Source: Bacteriovorax stolpii (GTDB lineage Bacteria; Bdellovibrionota; Bacteriovoracia; Bacteriovoracales; Bacteriovoracaceae). Taken from it: DNA of 64,000 bases. Positions within the stretch are counted from its first letter, which is position 1. The number at the start of each line of letters is the position of its first letter. The stretch is from NCBI GenBank assembly GCA_945883845.1, contig CAMCYI010000014.1, positions 1-64,000 of the forward strand, read 5' to 3'. The translations under genes were made by a program, and so were the position numbers. Positions 34,014 to 42,534 of the stretch are shown piece by piece. Under the pieces are notes generated by a model. That model had not been told where the DNA came from. It saw only the letters and a list, made by a program, of their open reading frames with translations, and searched no databases.

Positions 34014-37000
34014 TGTGGGGCAAGCTCCAGAGGCGCGCCATGCCTCATTGTATTAATGGCCATGGCACGAACCCATACAAATTGATCGAGAACGTGTGCT
34101 GGATCGTGAACTGAAACTCCATCTTTGTCAGAAAGAATAAGTCTCATGGTTTCTGAAAGCACGTTACCCGCAAGAATATCCTGATAAAGCTCAGGGCGAT
34201 CTGAGAGTGAACCGGCAAAGACAAAACTATAAGCAGGATCCTGCAGGTATTGCTTGAGTGTCTCTGGAGACGCGAGTGTACAGTCGAGATTCATCTTCGA
34301 AAAGCCTGCTTTCCATGCAAGGTCCACGAGACTCTTCCAGGTTTTATAAGAACCTTCAGTCAGACACACGATAGAGAGACCACTACCGAGTGAAAGTGCA
34401 CCCATGAAGTAAAGTATCGATTTCAATCCTGGTCTTTCTCGAACGGTGACAAACAATCCGGAGTTCTTGATCATCGACTTATCATTGTAAGACATCTGTC
34501 CAGGGATCACATAGTTCAGGTGGTGACCTTTAAGATAAGATGGAAGATGCTCCTCCACCCATTTCGTAAACGTAATGAGATGACTCTTATCGCGTTCACT
34601 TACTGTTCCCATCAGAAGTTCATACTGATCAAGAAGCTGGTGAGAAAGTGAACTGAAGCGTGTCACACGACCTTGAATAGAAATCAAAGATGGTTTCGGA
34701 TGCGTGAGTCTGTATCCTGAATCTTTGGCATAATCAGCAGTGATGGGACTCTGGTCTGACTGAAGTGTTGAAATGTGGAACTGCGGAAGGTAATCGACAC
34801 CACCGGCCTTTGGACCTGTGCCCGAAAGTTTAAATCCACCGAAAGGTTCAATGCCTACGCGTGCACCTGTGTTAGGCCTGTTCACATAGAGGTTTCCTGC
34901 TTTGAGATACCGAAGAAGAAAATCAATATCGTCCTGTGACTGGGAATAAATGCCGCCTGTGAGAGCATACTCAGTGCCGTTGAAGAGTTCGACTGCATCC
35001 ATGAGAGATTCATAAGTCACAATGTGAATAACCGGGCCGAAGATTTCTCTCTGGGCCCATGATTCTTTTTTAGAGGCCTGATGAGCAGGAATTTCAAAGA
35101 CAGCAGGACCAACACAGTAACCAGGAAGTTTTTCAAAAGAACGATCGATGAGGATTTTTCCGTGTGAACGGATCGCTTCATCTTTTGCTTCTTCCACACA
35201 CTTTCGAACGCGGGCCTGATCCTGAGCTGAAATCAATGGACTGACATAAGTAGATGGATCAAAGGACTCGCCGACTTTAAGATCGCGAATCGCACCTACA
35301 AGACGTGCAACCAGAGCGTCTTTGACTTCTTTATGAACAATCACGCGGCTTGCGGCCGAGCATTTCTGGCCGGCGTGTCCGAAAGCTCCATAGAGAATGC
35401 CGGAAACTGTTTCATCGAGTTCACAGTTATTGGTGACGATGACTGCGTTCTTCCCGCCCATCTCTGTGATAATTTTTTTCTGAATCGGAGAGTGAAGCTG
35501 GTGATGCTCAATAAGTTTTGATCCAGCTTCCCGGTAAATCCACTGGCCCACTGCTTTTGAACCTGTGAAGACAACACCGGCCACTTTAGGATGAGTCACA
35601 AGAGGAGCGCCGACCTGTTCTCCATCGCCGAGGATAAGAACTAAAACATCCGATGGAACACCGGCCTCAATCAAGAGCTCATAGAGCTTCACGCCGATAA
35701 GCGGAGTTTGTTCCGCAGGCTTTAGAATGACAGCATTTCCGGCAACCAAAGGTGCCACGGCCATCCCGCAAGGAATAGCGAGAGGGAAGTTCCATGGTGC
35801 GATGACGGCGAACACTCCCCGACTGAGGAGTTTTTCCGGTAACTGTTGCAGTCGAATTTCTTCACGTGCGTAGAAATTGATAAAGTCGATCGCTTCATCC
35901 ACATCGGCAAGAGCTTCAAGATAAGTTTTACCGGCCTCATAGATCATAACTGTCGCAAGTTCGTTACGGCGAATAAGCATGAGATCAGCTGCCTTCAGCA
36001 TGGCGGCCACACGTTGCAAAGAATGAGCAGGCTTACTCCACTGACCCCCTTGAAGGGCCGTGAAACATTTTTCGACTGAAGTTACAGCGTCTTCCTTTGT
36101 CGAAAGCTTAACATTTCCGAGAAGGAGTTCAGGTCTTGAACTTGAGTGAATAATTTCACCACCCGCGCTCTGGATTTTATGCTGAGAACTTTTCAGGAAC
36201 TGATCATGCTCAGAAATTGATCTCATCAGATCTTCGCGCTCATCATCGAGATGAAGACGAAGAGGACGAACGGGAGCAAAGTCTGACTTTAATTGTGTAA
36301 TGAAAGAATCAAAATGAAGACTACCGGATTTTTTCTTCGCTAAAAGAACTTCAACCGGAGAAATCAGACCACTCGCCTTCTGATGCGAGCGCATGATGGA
36401 GAGAACACCTACCTGAGATGAGTTTTCCATAATCCGACGGACAAGATAGGCCATACCGACGAGAAGATTTCCGATCGGCATGTAGTTACGGGTGGGCCAG
36501 TTCATTTTCGCCAGACCATGAGACAGGGCCTCATAAGTCATATGGAGACACTGGTGCTCAATGACAGGAGCTTTCGGGAAGCGCAAAGTTCTTACACTTT
36601 CAACGAAGGCGTGATCCTGAAGGTTGTGAGAGCCAATCGCCAGATGAATGGTATCGAAGTTTTTGAGGGCGAGATAGGCCAGCTGCCTGAAGTGAAGATC
36701 TGACTCTTCCTTATTCAAAAATTGCGGAGGTGTGAACTGATGAGCTTCGCCTTCAATCGTCTCAGCATCCCAGTAAGCACCTTTCACGAGACGGATCGGC
36801 ATACGAATTCCGCGTTTGCCTGCAAGTTCTGAAACATCCATCAGGTGTTTCGCACCATCACGCAGATAGGCCTGGACTACAATTCCAGTCTGGGCAAAAT
36901 CCTTAAGCTCTGGTGAATCAAGAAGAACTTTTCCGAAGATGCGAAGAACGAGATCACGATAATGATAATGTTCAGCATCGACGTTAATGAAAACTTCTTC

Positions 37001-38194
37001 GCGCTGAGCTTCCTGAAGGATGCGTTTCAGGCGAGGGGCCACCTTGGCATAAGTCGCATCGAAGGCCTGCGGACGAAAATCGTGAGAAAGAGCAGATACC
37101 TTGATCGACACGTGAGCACTGAGAATTCCCGCAGAATTCTTCTCCCCTTTGGGAATATGTTCCTTGAGACCATGAATGAGCTGGAGAACTTTTTCAAAGT
37201 ACTCGTCAGCTTCTCTTGCAGAAACCACCAGTTCGCCCAACTGATCCAGCGTGGCGTCGCGTTTTGAAGCACGAAGATCACGGAGTGTTTTGTGGGAAGT
37301 GCTGATACTTTCACCGGCGATAAATCTCTTCGCCATCATTTTGACCAAGGCGCGCACAACGGAAGCCAGAAGTCCGGACGGAACAAATTGAGCAACCTGA
37401 AAACCAATCGTGAAAAAGAAATTTAAATAGATAGGTAGCGGGCGCGATCCACGTCCACCTTTAAGAGCAATTGCTTTAGAGTCTTCATTGAGACGACGAA
37501 GTGACTCAAGAAGGTTTCTCTTCACTTCCTTACCAGATTTATCATGATCAAGTGACGGAAGAAGGGCCAGAAATTTTAAGAGGTGAACACGAATAAGGTC
37601 AAACTGGGCGGTGAGAGTCAGGCCGTAATCTGAAAATTTCTCGAAAGTGCTGGAGCGATATTCAGCAGTCTTTGACACCAGTTCTTTCAGGATACCTTTG
37701 GCATGATCATCGACGTCCTGCCATTGTTCCCGGTTCCAGAAAAGTGGCAGCTGGTTTTTTGCTGCTACCCATTCAATCTCACTCGGAAAATTGGCCGGAG
37801 AAAGTGTACTGATCTTTTCGACGTGCTCTTTGAGGACAAAAAATGATTTTTCATCATCCTGATCAAGTGATGGGGATGTTTCATGAAGCTTTAATAAAGA
37901 AAGCTCGCGGGATAGTTTTCTTGTTCCTACGTAGATCGCTTTTTCTTCAGGCCTGATGGCACAAAGGAAAGGAAATTCACGGATCACAATTTCGCGACGG
38001 AACCCCTGGCCCAATTTGAGGTCCTGAGTAATTTTGATAAGCTCCTCAAGATCTTCATGAGGTTTATCACCGGAAAAGAGATGGGATTGAAACTCTTCAT
38101 AAAAAGAGATCTGCCATTCCTGTTGGATGACGCGTTTTCTGACGACCAAAATACCAGGTGAACTCACGGGGGCCTCCACAATTTTAACCCCCAT
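34010..38194 (-). CDS. putA: bifunctional proline dehydrogenase / P5C dehydrogenase
   Basis: 1394 residues; oxidises proline to glutamate via P5C. The FAD-binding PRODH barrel spans about 280-610 (VSIKVSAL, RLVKGAYWDAE, YLVRRIMENSS with Arg586/Arg587). The aldehyde dehydrogenase domain spans about 690-1170 (IAPWNFPLAIP, ITEMGGKNA with Glu911, GQKCSA with catalytic Cys945). A C-terminal domain of about 200 residues follows, as in long PutAs. The first 200 residues show no evident ribbon-helix-helix, so DNA binding is not supported. Start ATG has AAAGG upstream. Confidence 0.94.
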   Translation of the reverse strand: MGVKIVEAPVSSPGILVVRKRVIQQEWQISFYEEFQSHLFSGDKPHEDLEELIKITQDLKLGQGFRREIVIREFPFLCAIRPEEKAIYVGTRKLSRELSLLKLHETSPSLDQDDEKSFFVLKEHVEKISTLSPANFPSEIEWVAAKNQLPLFWNREQWQDVDDHAKGILKELVSKTAEYRSSTFEKFSDYGLTLTAQFDLIRVHLLKFLALLPSLDHDKSGKEVKRNLLESLRRLNEDSKAIALKGGRGSRPLPIYLNFFFTIGFQVAQFVPSGLLASVVRALVKMMAKRFIAGESISTSHKTLRDLRASKRDATLDQLGELVVSAREADEYFEKVLQLIHGLKEHIPKGEKNSAGILSAHVSIKVSALSHDFRPQAFDATYAKVAPRLKRILQEAQREEVFINVDAEHYHYRDLVLRIFGKVLLDSPELKDFAQTGIVVQAYLRDGAKHLMDVSELAGKRGIRMPIRLVKGAYWDAETIEGEAHQFTPPQFLNKEESDLHFRQLAYLALKNFDTIHLAIGSHNLQDHAFVESVRTLRFPKAPVIEHQCLHMTYEALSHGLAKMNWPTRNYMPIGNLLVGMAYLVRRIMENSSQVGVLSIMRSHQKASGLISPVEVLLAKKKSGSLHFDSFITQLKSDFAPVRPLRLHLDDEREDLMRSISEHDQFLKSSQHKIQSAGGEIIHSSSRPELLLGNVKLSTKEDAVTSVEKCFTALQGGQWSKPAHSLQRVAAMLKAADLMLIRRNELATVMIYEAGKTYLEALADVDEAIDFINFYAREEIRLQQLPEKLLSRGVFAVIAPWNFPLAIPCGMAVAPLVAGNAVILKPAEQTPLIGVKLYELLIEAGVPSDVLVLILGDGEQVGAPLVTHPKVAGVVFTGSKAVGQWIYREAGSKLIEHHQLHSPIQKKIITEMGGKNAVIVTNNCELDETVSGILYGAFGHAGQKCSAASRVIVHKEVKDALVARLVGAIRDLKVGESFDPSTYVSPLISAQDQARVRKCVEEAKDEAIRSHGKILIDRSFEKLPGYCVGPAVFEIPAHQASKKESWAQREIFGPVIHIVTYESLMDAVELFNGTEYALTGGIYSQSQDDIDFLLRYLKAGNLYVNRPNTGARVGIEPFGGFKLSGTGPKAGGVDYLPQFHISTLQSDQSPITADYAKDSGYRLTHPKPSLISIQGRVTRFSSLSHQLLDQYELLMGTVSERDKSHLITFTKWVEEHLPSYLKGHHLNYVIPGQMSYNDKSMIKNSGLFVTVRERPGLKSILYFMGALSLGSGLSIVCLTEGSYKTWKSLVDLAWKAGFSKMNLDCTLASPETLKQYLQDPAYSFVFAGSLSDRPELYQDILAGNVLSETMRLILSDKDGVSVHDPAHVLDQFVWVRAMAINTMRHGAPLELAPQ

Positions 38195-38239
38195 ACTTTA
38201 CCTTTATTCACCGGGAGTGCCTAGAGAAGACACTTAAAA

Positions 38240-38269
38240 TTGACGGTATCTATCGGCTCCCCGTAAACT
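38240..38269 (+). promoter_or_regulatory. promoter giving a probable leaderless transcript
   Basis: -35 TTGACG (38240-38245), 18-base spacer, -10 TAAACT (38264-38269). The start would fall at about 38276, the A of the next gene's ATG. No ribosome-binding site precedes that ATG, consistent with a leaderless message. Confidence 0.45.
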
Positions 38270-38275
38270 TAAATC

Positions 38276-39418
38276 ATGAGAGCATTTCTCCTCTTCATTT
38301 CGGTTATGTATGTCACCACAGCTTCTGCTGTGACATACACGCTTGAAGACCTTGATGTTCTGGCCCGTCAGAATGCCTTTGCTGAGTTTCTCGACCATGC
38401 ACTTGACGTGCGACCATCTGAGCGCAGCGAGAAATGGGACGAGATGGTCTCCCGCATGGCCAAATCCTACTCAGACGCAGTCCTGAATGAATCGACGATT
38501 GAAACCCGCCATTTTCATAAAACAGAATCCCTTTATCTCTGGCCGACTCTTAAAAAAGATGATGTTTTCCGTCTTCGCCGTCAGGAGATTGGACTCCGCT
38601 TTTTCAAATCCTGCCTCAAGAGTGCAAGTCCTTCCTGCTGGCAGGAAGTAAAAGCGTTCTGGGAAAAAGATCCCAATGATCCGGACCTGGGTCTCAAGCT
38701 TTCTGAGCTCGTAGAAAATTATCCTTCAGCATCCATTCCGGCATGGCCCTTCCTTGAAGTCGCTCTCAAGAGCCCTCTCAGTGAATTTTATTGTAAACGT
38801 CCCTTCGTCATGAAGAATCTCTGGGACAAGATGGGAATTGATTATGTTCGCCTCGGCCCTGAGGGTGACCTCCTTAAAAAAATAGACCAGACAGTTCACC
38901 CGGACTGTTTGCCTTCTCTTAATGCTGAGGCCCGCAAAAGACTTCACTATCCGAGGACTCCAGAAGACCGGGAGCTTGGGTTCCGCATCCTTGAGTCTCA
39001 GGGCAAGGTCGATCAGAAAACCACGGACTTTTTCTATACAGTGTACCTTCTTGAACATCCTTCCCAGGGCGAACTCTTTAACTATTCATGGAACAGACTT
39101 AAAGAACTCGGAGCGAAGGAGCCTCGCCGCGAGACAGTTCTCAGGACGATCCGGACTGACCTGAAAGCTTTGCCGGATGATATCTTTGGCTCCATTGATC
39201 AGGTCAAACGCAAGGCCGTCATCACACATTTTAAAAATAATTTTCCTGAGTATCTCGATTTCTACGTAAACCAATGTATTCAATTTTACCAGGGCAAGGG
39301 ATCGTATCCGAATGGAAACCCGACTCTCAATTGCCAGACATTTATGAGCTCGGAAATTGCGCCGGCAGTATTGCCTCAGGAAAAGATAGATCAGTATTTA
39401 AAAGCAAAAAAAATATAA
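38276..39418 (+). CDS. exported protein, function unknown
   Basis: 380 residues with signal peptide MRAFLLFISVMYVTTASA. The mature protein is mainly helical and repeat-like (LEDLDVLARQNAFAEFLDHAL; LKKDDVFRLRRQEIGLRFF), possibly a helical scaffold. Cysteines occur in pairs (SCLKSASPSC, NQCIQF...LNCQTF). No ribosome-binding site, see the promoter entry. A bidirectional terminator follows. No family recognised. Confidence 0.65.
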   Translation: MRAFLLFISVMYVTTASAVTYTLEDLDVLARQNAFAEFLDHALDVRPSERSEKWDEMVSRMAKSYSDAVLNESTIETRHFHKTESLYLWPTLKKDDVFRLRRQEIGLRFFKSCLKSASPSCWQEVKAFWEKDPNDPDLGLKLSELVENYPSASIPAWPFLEVALKSPLSEFYCKRPFVMKNLWDKMGIDYVRLGPEGDLLKKIDQTVHPDCLPSLNAEARKRLHYPRTPEDRELGFRILESQGKVDQKTTDFFYTVYLLEHPSQGELFNYSWNRLKELGAKEPRRETVLRTIRTDLKALPDDIFGSIDQVKRKAVITHFKNNFPEYLDFYVNQCIQFYQGKGSYPNGNPTLNCQTFMSSEIAPAVLPQEKIDQYLKAKKI

Positions 39419-39424
39419 GCAAAT

Positions 39425-39456
39425 AAAAAAGGCCGCTCTTCAGAGCGGCCTTTTTT
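39425..39456. terminator. bidirectional terminator
   Basis: AAAAAAGGCCGCTC (39425-39438) pairs with GAGCGGCCTTTTTT (39443-39456), 4-base loop. It serves the convergent 38276 and 39478 genes. Confidence 0.9.
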
Positions 39457-39477
39457 ATTTGCTCAATCTAAGAAATA

Positions 39478-39897
39478 TTATTTGAGGTGGTTAGAAATCA
39501 GTTTAGTCATTTCGAACATAGTAACTTGCTTCTTGCCGCCGAAAACAGCTTTCAGTTTGTCATCTGCATTGATTGCGCGACGATTTTTAGCATCCTGAAG
39601 GTCATGCTTCTTGATGTATTGCCATACTTTCTTCATCACTTCTGTTCGTGGAAGAGCGGTTGCTCCAACGATTTCAGAAAGCTCTTTAGAAGGGCTAAGC
39701 GGCTTCATGAATGCAGCATTAGGCTTGCGAGCTGTCTTCTTTTTAGGAGCAGCAGCAGTCTTCATCGTTGCTTTTTTAGCAGTAGTTTTAGGAGCAGCTG
39801 TTTTAGCAGTCGCTTTTTTCATTGTTGCTTTCTTAGCTGTCGCTTTCTTAGCAGTTGCTTTTTTCGTGGTAGCTTTTTTTGTCGTCTTCTTGGCCAT
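39478..39897 (-). CDS. SWIB-domain protein with histone H1-like tail
   Basis: 139 residues. The first ~60 residues are nearly all Lys/Ala/Thr repeats (KKATAKKATAKKATMKKA), like bacterial histone H1-like proteins. Residues about 63-139 form a SWIB/MDM2 domain (FMKPLSPSKELSEIVGA, MKKVWQYIKKHDLQD, INADDKLKAVFGG, MFEMTKLISNHL). The basic tail should bind DNA, so a nucleoid or chromatin-like role is likely. SWIB is otherwise best known from Chlamydia and eukaryotes. AGGA precedes ATG. Confidence 0.9.
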   Translation of the reverse strand: MAKKTTKKATTKKATAKKATAKKATMKKATAKTAAPKTTAKKATMKTAAAPKKKTARKPNAAFMKPLSPSKELSEIVGATALPRTEVMKKVWQYIKKHDLQDAKNRRAINADDKLKAVFGGKKQVTMFEMTKLISNHLK

Positions 39898-39956
39898 AAG
39901 AGTCCTCCGTCGAAATTTGGAAACTTATGTTTCCGACTTGATTGATAACAAAGGTG

Positions 39957-40418
39957 TTACAATACCTTTACCCATTCAATGATGTTGTTGGCCACTCCGA
40001 AGGCCTTGCCGGTTCGCTTGTAACCGTGACTTTCGTTCAAAGCGATCATGCGAAAGTTATCCATCGGGCAATAATTAATGACCCTGCGGATTTGAGATTT
40101 CCGTGCCTCATTCTCATAAAAATCTTTAATCCTGTGAGAGAAGCCATTGCCTTGAAAGGCCATTTTGATGGGCGTATTTTTCGTAAAAAGTGTATCTCCG
40201 TCTTTTTTCATAAGAACGGCAGCAACAATTTCTTCTTCCGCCATGACGGAGAAGAGCTTCCAGCCAGTTTTCACTTCTTTTTTGATGTTATCGAGGTTCC
40301 AGGAGAAGTCCTGAGTATCCGTGAAGGCCTGCATATCGAATTTAGAAAGGTTCACAACCTCTTCTTCTTTCTTTGCTTCTCTGAATTCTAATTCGTTTTC
40401 TTCTTTATTTTCTTCCAT
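39957..40418 (-). CDS. GNAT-family N-acetyltransferase-like protein
   Basis: 153 residues from the ATG at 40418; the frame extends to a TTG at 40454 with no clear site for either, so the start is uncertain. An acidic N-terminus (MEENKEENELEFREAKKEEE) precedes a GNAT-like core: KLFSVMAEEEIVAAVLMKKDGDTLF, the QGNGFSHRIKDF acetyl-CoA pyrophosphate loop and RMIALNESHGYKRTG, the usual C-terminal motif. The substrate is unknown. Confidence 0.65.
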   Translation of the reverse strand: MEENKEENELEFREAKKEEEVVNLSKFDMQAFTDTQDFSWNLDNIKKEVKTGWKLFSVMAEEEIVAAVLMKKDGDTLFTKNTPIKMAFQGNGFSHRIKDFYENEARKSQIRRVINYCPMDNFRMIALNESHGYKRTGKAFGVANNIIEWVKVL

Positions 40419-40509
40419 CTTCTCTTCTTCAAAATATTTGTCTATGGGACTCAAAGACTATTGTAGCGACAAAAAAAACACTCATTCAATCTTTTTTTTA
40501 CTCTAAGCT

Positions 40510-41163
40510 TCAAGCCTCGGGGATAAAGTTCAAATTCTCTTCCTGAAAGGCGGCCACACCAAGGAGATGGAGCTCTTCAAACATGGCCTTTTCATCCGAA
40601 GTTGAGTAAGGGGCCTCGACATAAATTGTGAGTCCGTCGACATCAATGAGTTCCGGACGGGGGTGACGGCCGTAGAGTGTAAGAATCTCAGGGCTCTGTA
40701 AAAAGGCCTTGATCTGCCGGACTTTTTCAACCAGTGAAAGGGATTGGAAAGACCCTTTCTCCGGGGAGAAATTGAAGTTTATCCCGGCGACAGGTAAAGG
40801 ATAGTGAGACAGCCATGTAAAAAAACTTTTGAAGTCCTTTTCCATTTTTTCTGTCATCCCTTCAATGGCCATTTCCGAATTCCGGTCCCGCAAAAAAGCT
40901 TCGCACTCGCGCAAAGAAAGCCCGGTGAGTATGGACGGGGCCTTACCAGTCAAAAGACTGGCCATAGATTCCAGTAAAACAATTTCTTCGTCCTGAAGAT
41001 CGCCAAAAAACGACAAATTTTTGACATGAATTTTGTCCCATTCAAGCTCCACCCAAAGATTCGGATGGCCAGGATACTTTCTCATGCCGGTTTTTTTCTC
41101 ACTCAACTGGTGAGTACGGGAGACGAGAACTTTCTGGGCCCGGGTTGATTTGATGAGGACCAT
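40510..41163 (-). CDS. hypothetical cytosolic protein
   Basis: 217 residues, no signal peptide or membrane span. The N-terminus is basic (KSTRAQKVLVSRTHQL); an iron-sulfur-recruitment-like segment KVRQIKAFLQSPEILTLYGRHPRPELIDVDG is visible near the C-terminus but is not a recognised motif. It is divergent from the thiamine pyrophosphokinase gene, about 40 bases apart. Function unknown. Confidence 0.55.
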   Translation of the reverse strand: MVLIKSTRAQKVLVSRTHQLSEKKTGMRKYPGHPNLWVELEWDKIHVKNLSFFGDLQDEEIVLLESMASLLTGKAPSILTGLSLRECEAFLRDRNSEMAIEGMTEKMEKDFKSFFTWLSHYPLPVAGINFNFSPEKGSFQSLSLVEKVRQIKAFLQSPEILTLYGRHPRPELIDVDGLTIYVEAPYSTSDEKAMFEELHLLGVAAFQEENLNFIPEA

Positions 41164-41202
41164 GAATTTAGCTCCTAGGAATTGAGGACCATCGGGGTTA
41201 AA

Positions 41203-41838
41203 ATGAAGACCATGTTAAAACCAGTGCATTTACGTCATGAAACCATCTGGACTATCGTGGGCCCGTTAGGTCCCGAAGTTCCACCTCATCTTTTAACTCA
41301 TTCCGTTCTGGGTGTCGATGGGGGAGCGCATTTTACGAAGAAGCTCGATCTCTGGGTTGGTGACGCCGATTCATTCGAAAAAGATGTTCCCTGCGCGCAT
41401 GTGTACCGACATCCAAAAGAGAAAGACCGATCAGATTTATCTCTCGCTCTTGCCATGTTTGGTGAATGCCTTCTCTATGATTTGCATTTCTGGGGTTTTT
41501 CCGGCGGACGCTTTGATCATGAAATGTTTAATCTTGGCGAGATCCTAACATTCTTAAAAGATCATCCGGAAAGTGAGGCCTCACTTTATAATGAGAAAGG
41601 TCTCATCTCCCTTTCTCTTCTGGGTGCCGGTGACTGGAAATTTGAGCATCAGGGTATTTTTTCAATCGGTTCTCTTGAAACTGTCAAAGTCCAGATGACC
41701 GGCGACTGTCGCTACCCTATTACTCAGCAAAGCAGGCTTTTTCCTCTTTCTAGTTTCGGACTCTCCAACGAGGCCCATGGAACAATTATCCTCAAAACGG
41801 ATGGCCCGGTTTTTGTCTATTATCCGGAGGGCAAATGA
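41203..41838 (+). CDS. thiamine pyrophosphokinase-like protein
   Basis: 211 residues from ATG 41203; a TTG at 41182 in frame is an alternative. Motifs are GVDGGAHF, VGDADSFEK, KEKDRSDLSLALAMF and FWGFSGGRFDHEMFNLGEI, the ordered signature of thiamine pyrophosphokinases (thiamine plus ATP to thiamine diphosphate). The C-terminal beta domain is present (GLSNEAHGTIILKTDGPVFVYYPEG). It overlaps the next gene by 4 bases. The catalytic residues look complete. Confidence 0.85.
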   Translation: MKTMLKPVHLRHETIWTIVGPLGPEVPPHLLTHSVLGVDGGAHFTKKLDLWVGDADSFEKDVPCAHVYRHPKEKDRSDLSLALAMFGECLLYDLHFWGFSGGRFDHEMFNLGEILTFLKDHPESEASLYNEKGLISLSLLGAGDWKFEHQGIFSIGSLETVKVQMTGDCRYPITQQSRLFPLSSFGLSNEAHGTIILKTDGPVFVYYPEGK

Positions 41839-42509
41839 ACAGTCGCCAACCGTGGCTTGATTCATTAAGAGGCCTAGCTGTTGTCTGGATGGTGATCTTT
41901 CACGCAACGTATGACATGCGCATGTTTGGTTTAAACGAAATAGATATGAACGTTGGGTTCTGGTACGCGTTTCCACGGATAATCGCCGGAACTTTTCTTT
42001 TCTGCGTGGGGATTTCCTTAAACTTTACTCATCGTCCTGAAATTAACTGGAAGAATCTCGGTAAGCGCTGTGCCACTCTCGGGACATGTGCGCTGATTAT
42101 CAGTGTTGCGACGTTTTTCACCTTCAGGGCCCAATGGATTTACTTTGGAACGCTCCACTGCATACTGGTGGGATCACTTCTTGGTGCTCTCTTAGTCAAT
42201 CACCGGGCGGCCGCCCTCATCTTGATGATTCTCATTATCGTCGCACAATATTTTCTGGGCTATGACATCAAATGGGTCTCATCCATCACACAACGTCACT
42301 CCATGGATTTTATCCCCATTTATCCGTGGTTCTGGGTCATCCTGATAGGAATTCTTGTTGGTCCTCATCTTGAAAAATCTACGATTCTGCAGAAGCTTCC
42401 ACCGTCAAAATTCCTGCATCTTCTGGGGCGTCATTCTTTGAAAATATATTTGCTACATCAGCCCATACTTTTCGGTCTTATTTGGCTTTATACCAAGGCG
42501 AAAACGTGA
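41835..42509 (+). CDS. DUF1624 / HGSNAT-like membrane protein
   Basis: 224 residues, six to seven membrane helices. It begins NSRQPWLDSLRGLAVVWMVIFHATYDM, the conserved first-helix pattern of DUF1624 (heparan-alpha-glucosaminide N-acetyltransferase catalytic type) with the RGLA and H motifs. Further helices are IAGTFLFCVGISLN, ALIISVATFFTF, ILVGSLLGALLV and the late RHSLKIYLLHQPILFGLIWLY. The family transfers acyl groups across membranes, but the substrate here is unknown. It overlaps the previous gene by 4 bases. Confidence 0.75.
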   Translation: MNSRQPWLDSLRGLAVVWMVIFHATYDMRMFGLNEIDMNVGFWYAFPRIIAGTFLFCVGISLNFTHRPEINWKNLGKRCATLGTCALIISVATFFTFRAQWIYFGTLHCILVGSLLGALLVNHRAAALILMILIIVAQYFLGYDIKWVSSITQRHSMDFIPIYPWFWVILIGILVGPHLEKSTILQKLPPSKFLHLLGRHSLKIYLLHQPILFGLIWLYTKAKT

Positions 42510-42534
42510 CTTTTAAGTCACCCCATGAGAAGTT

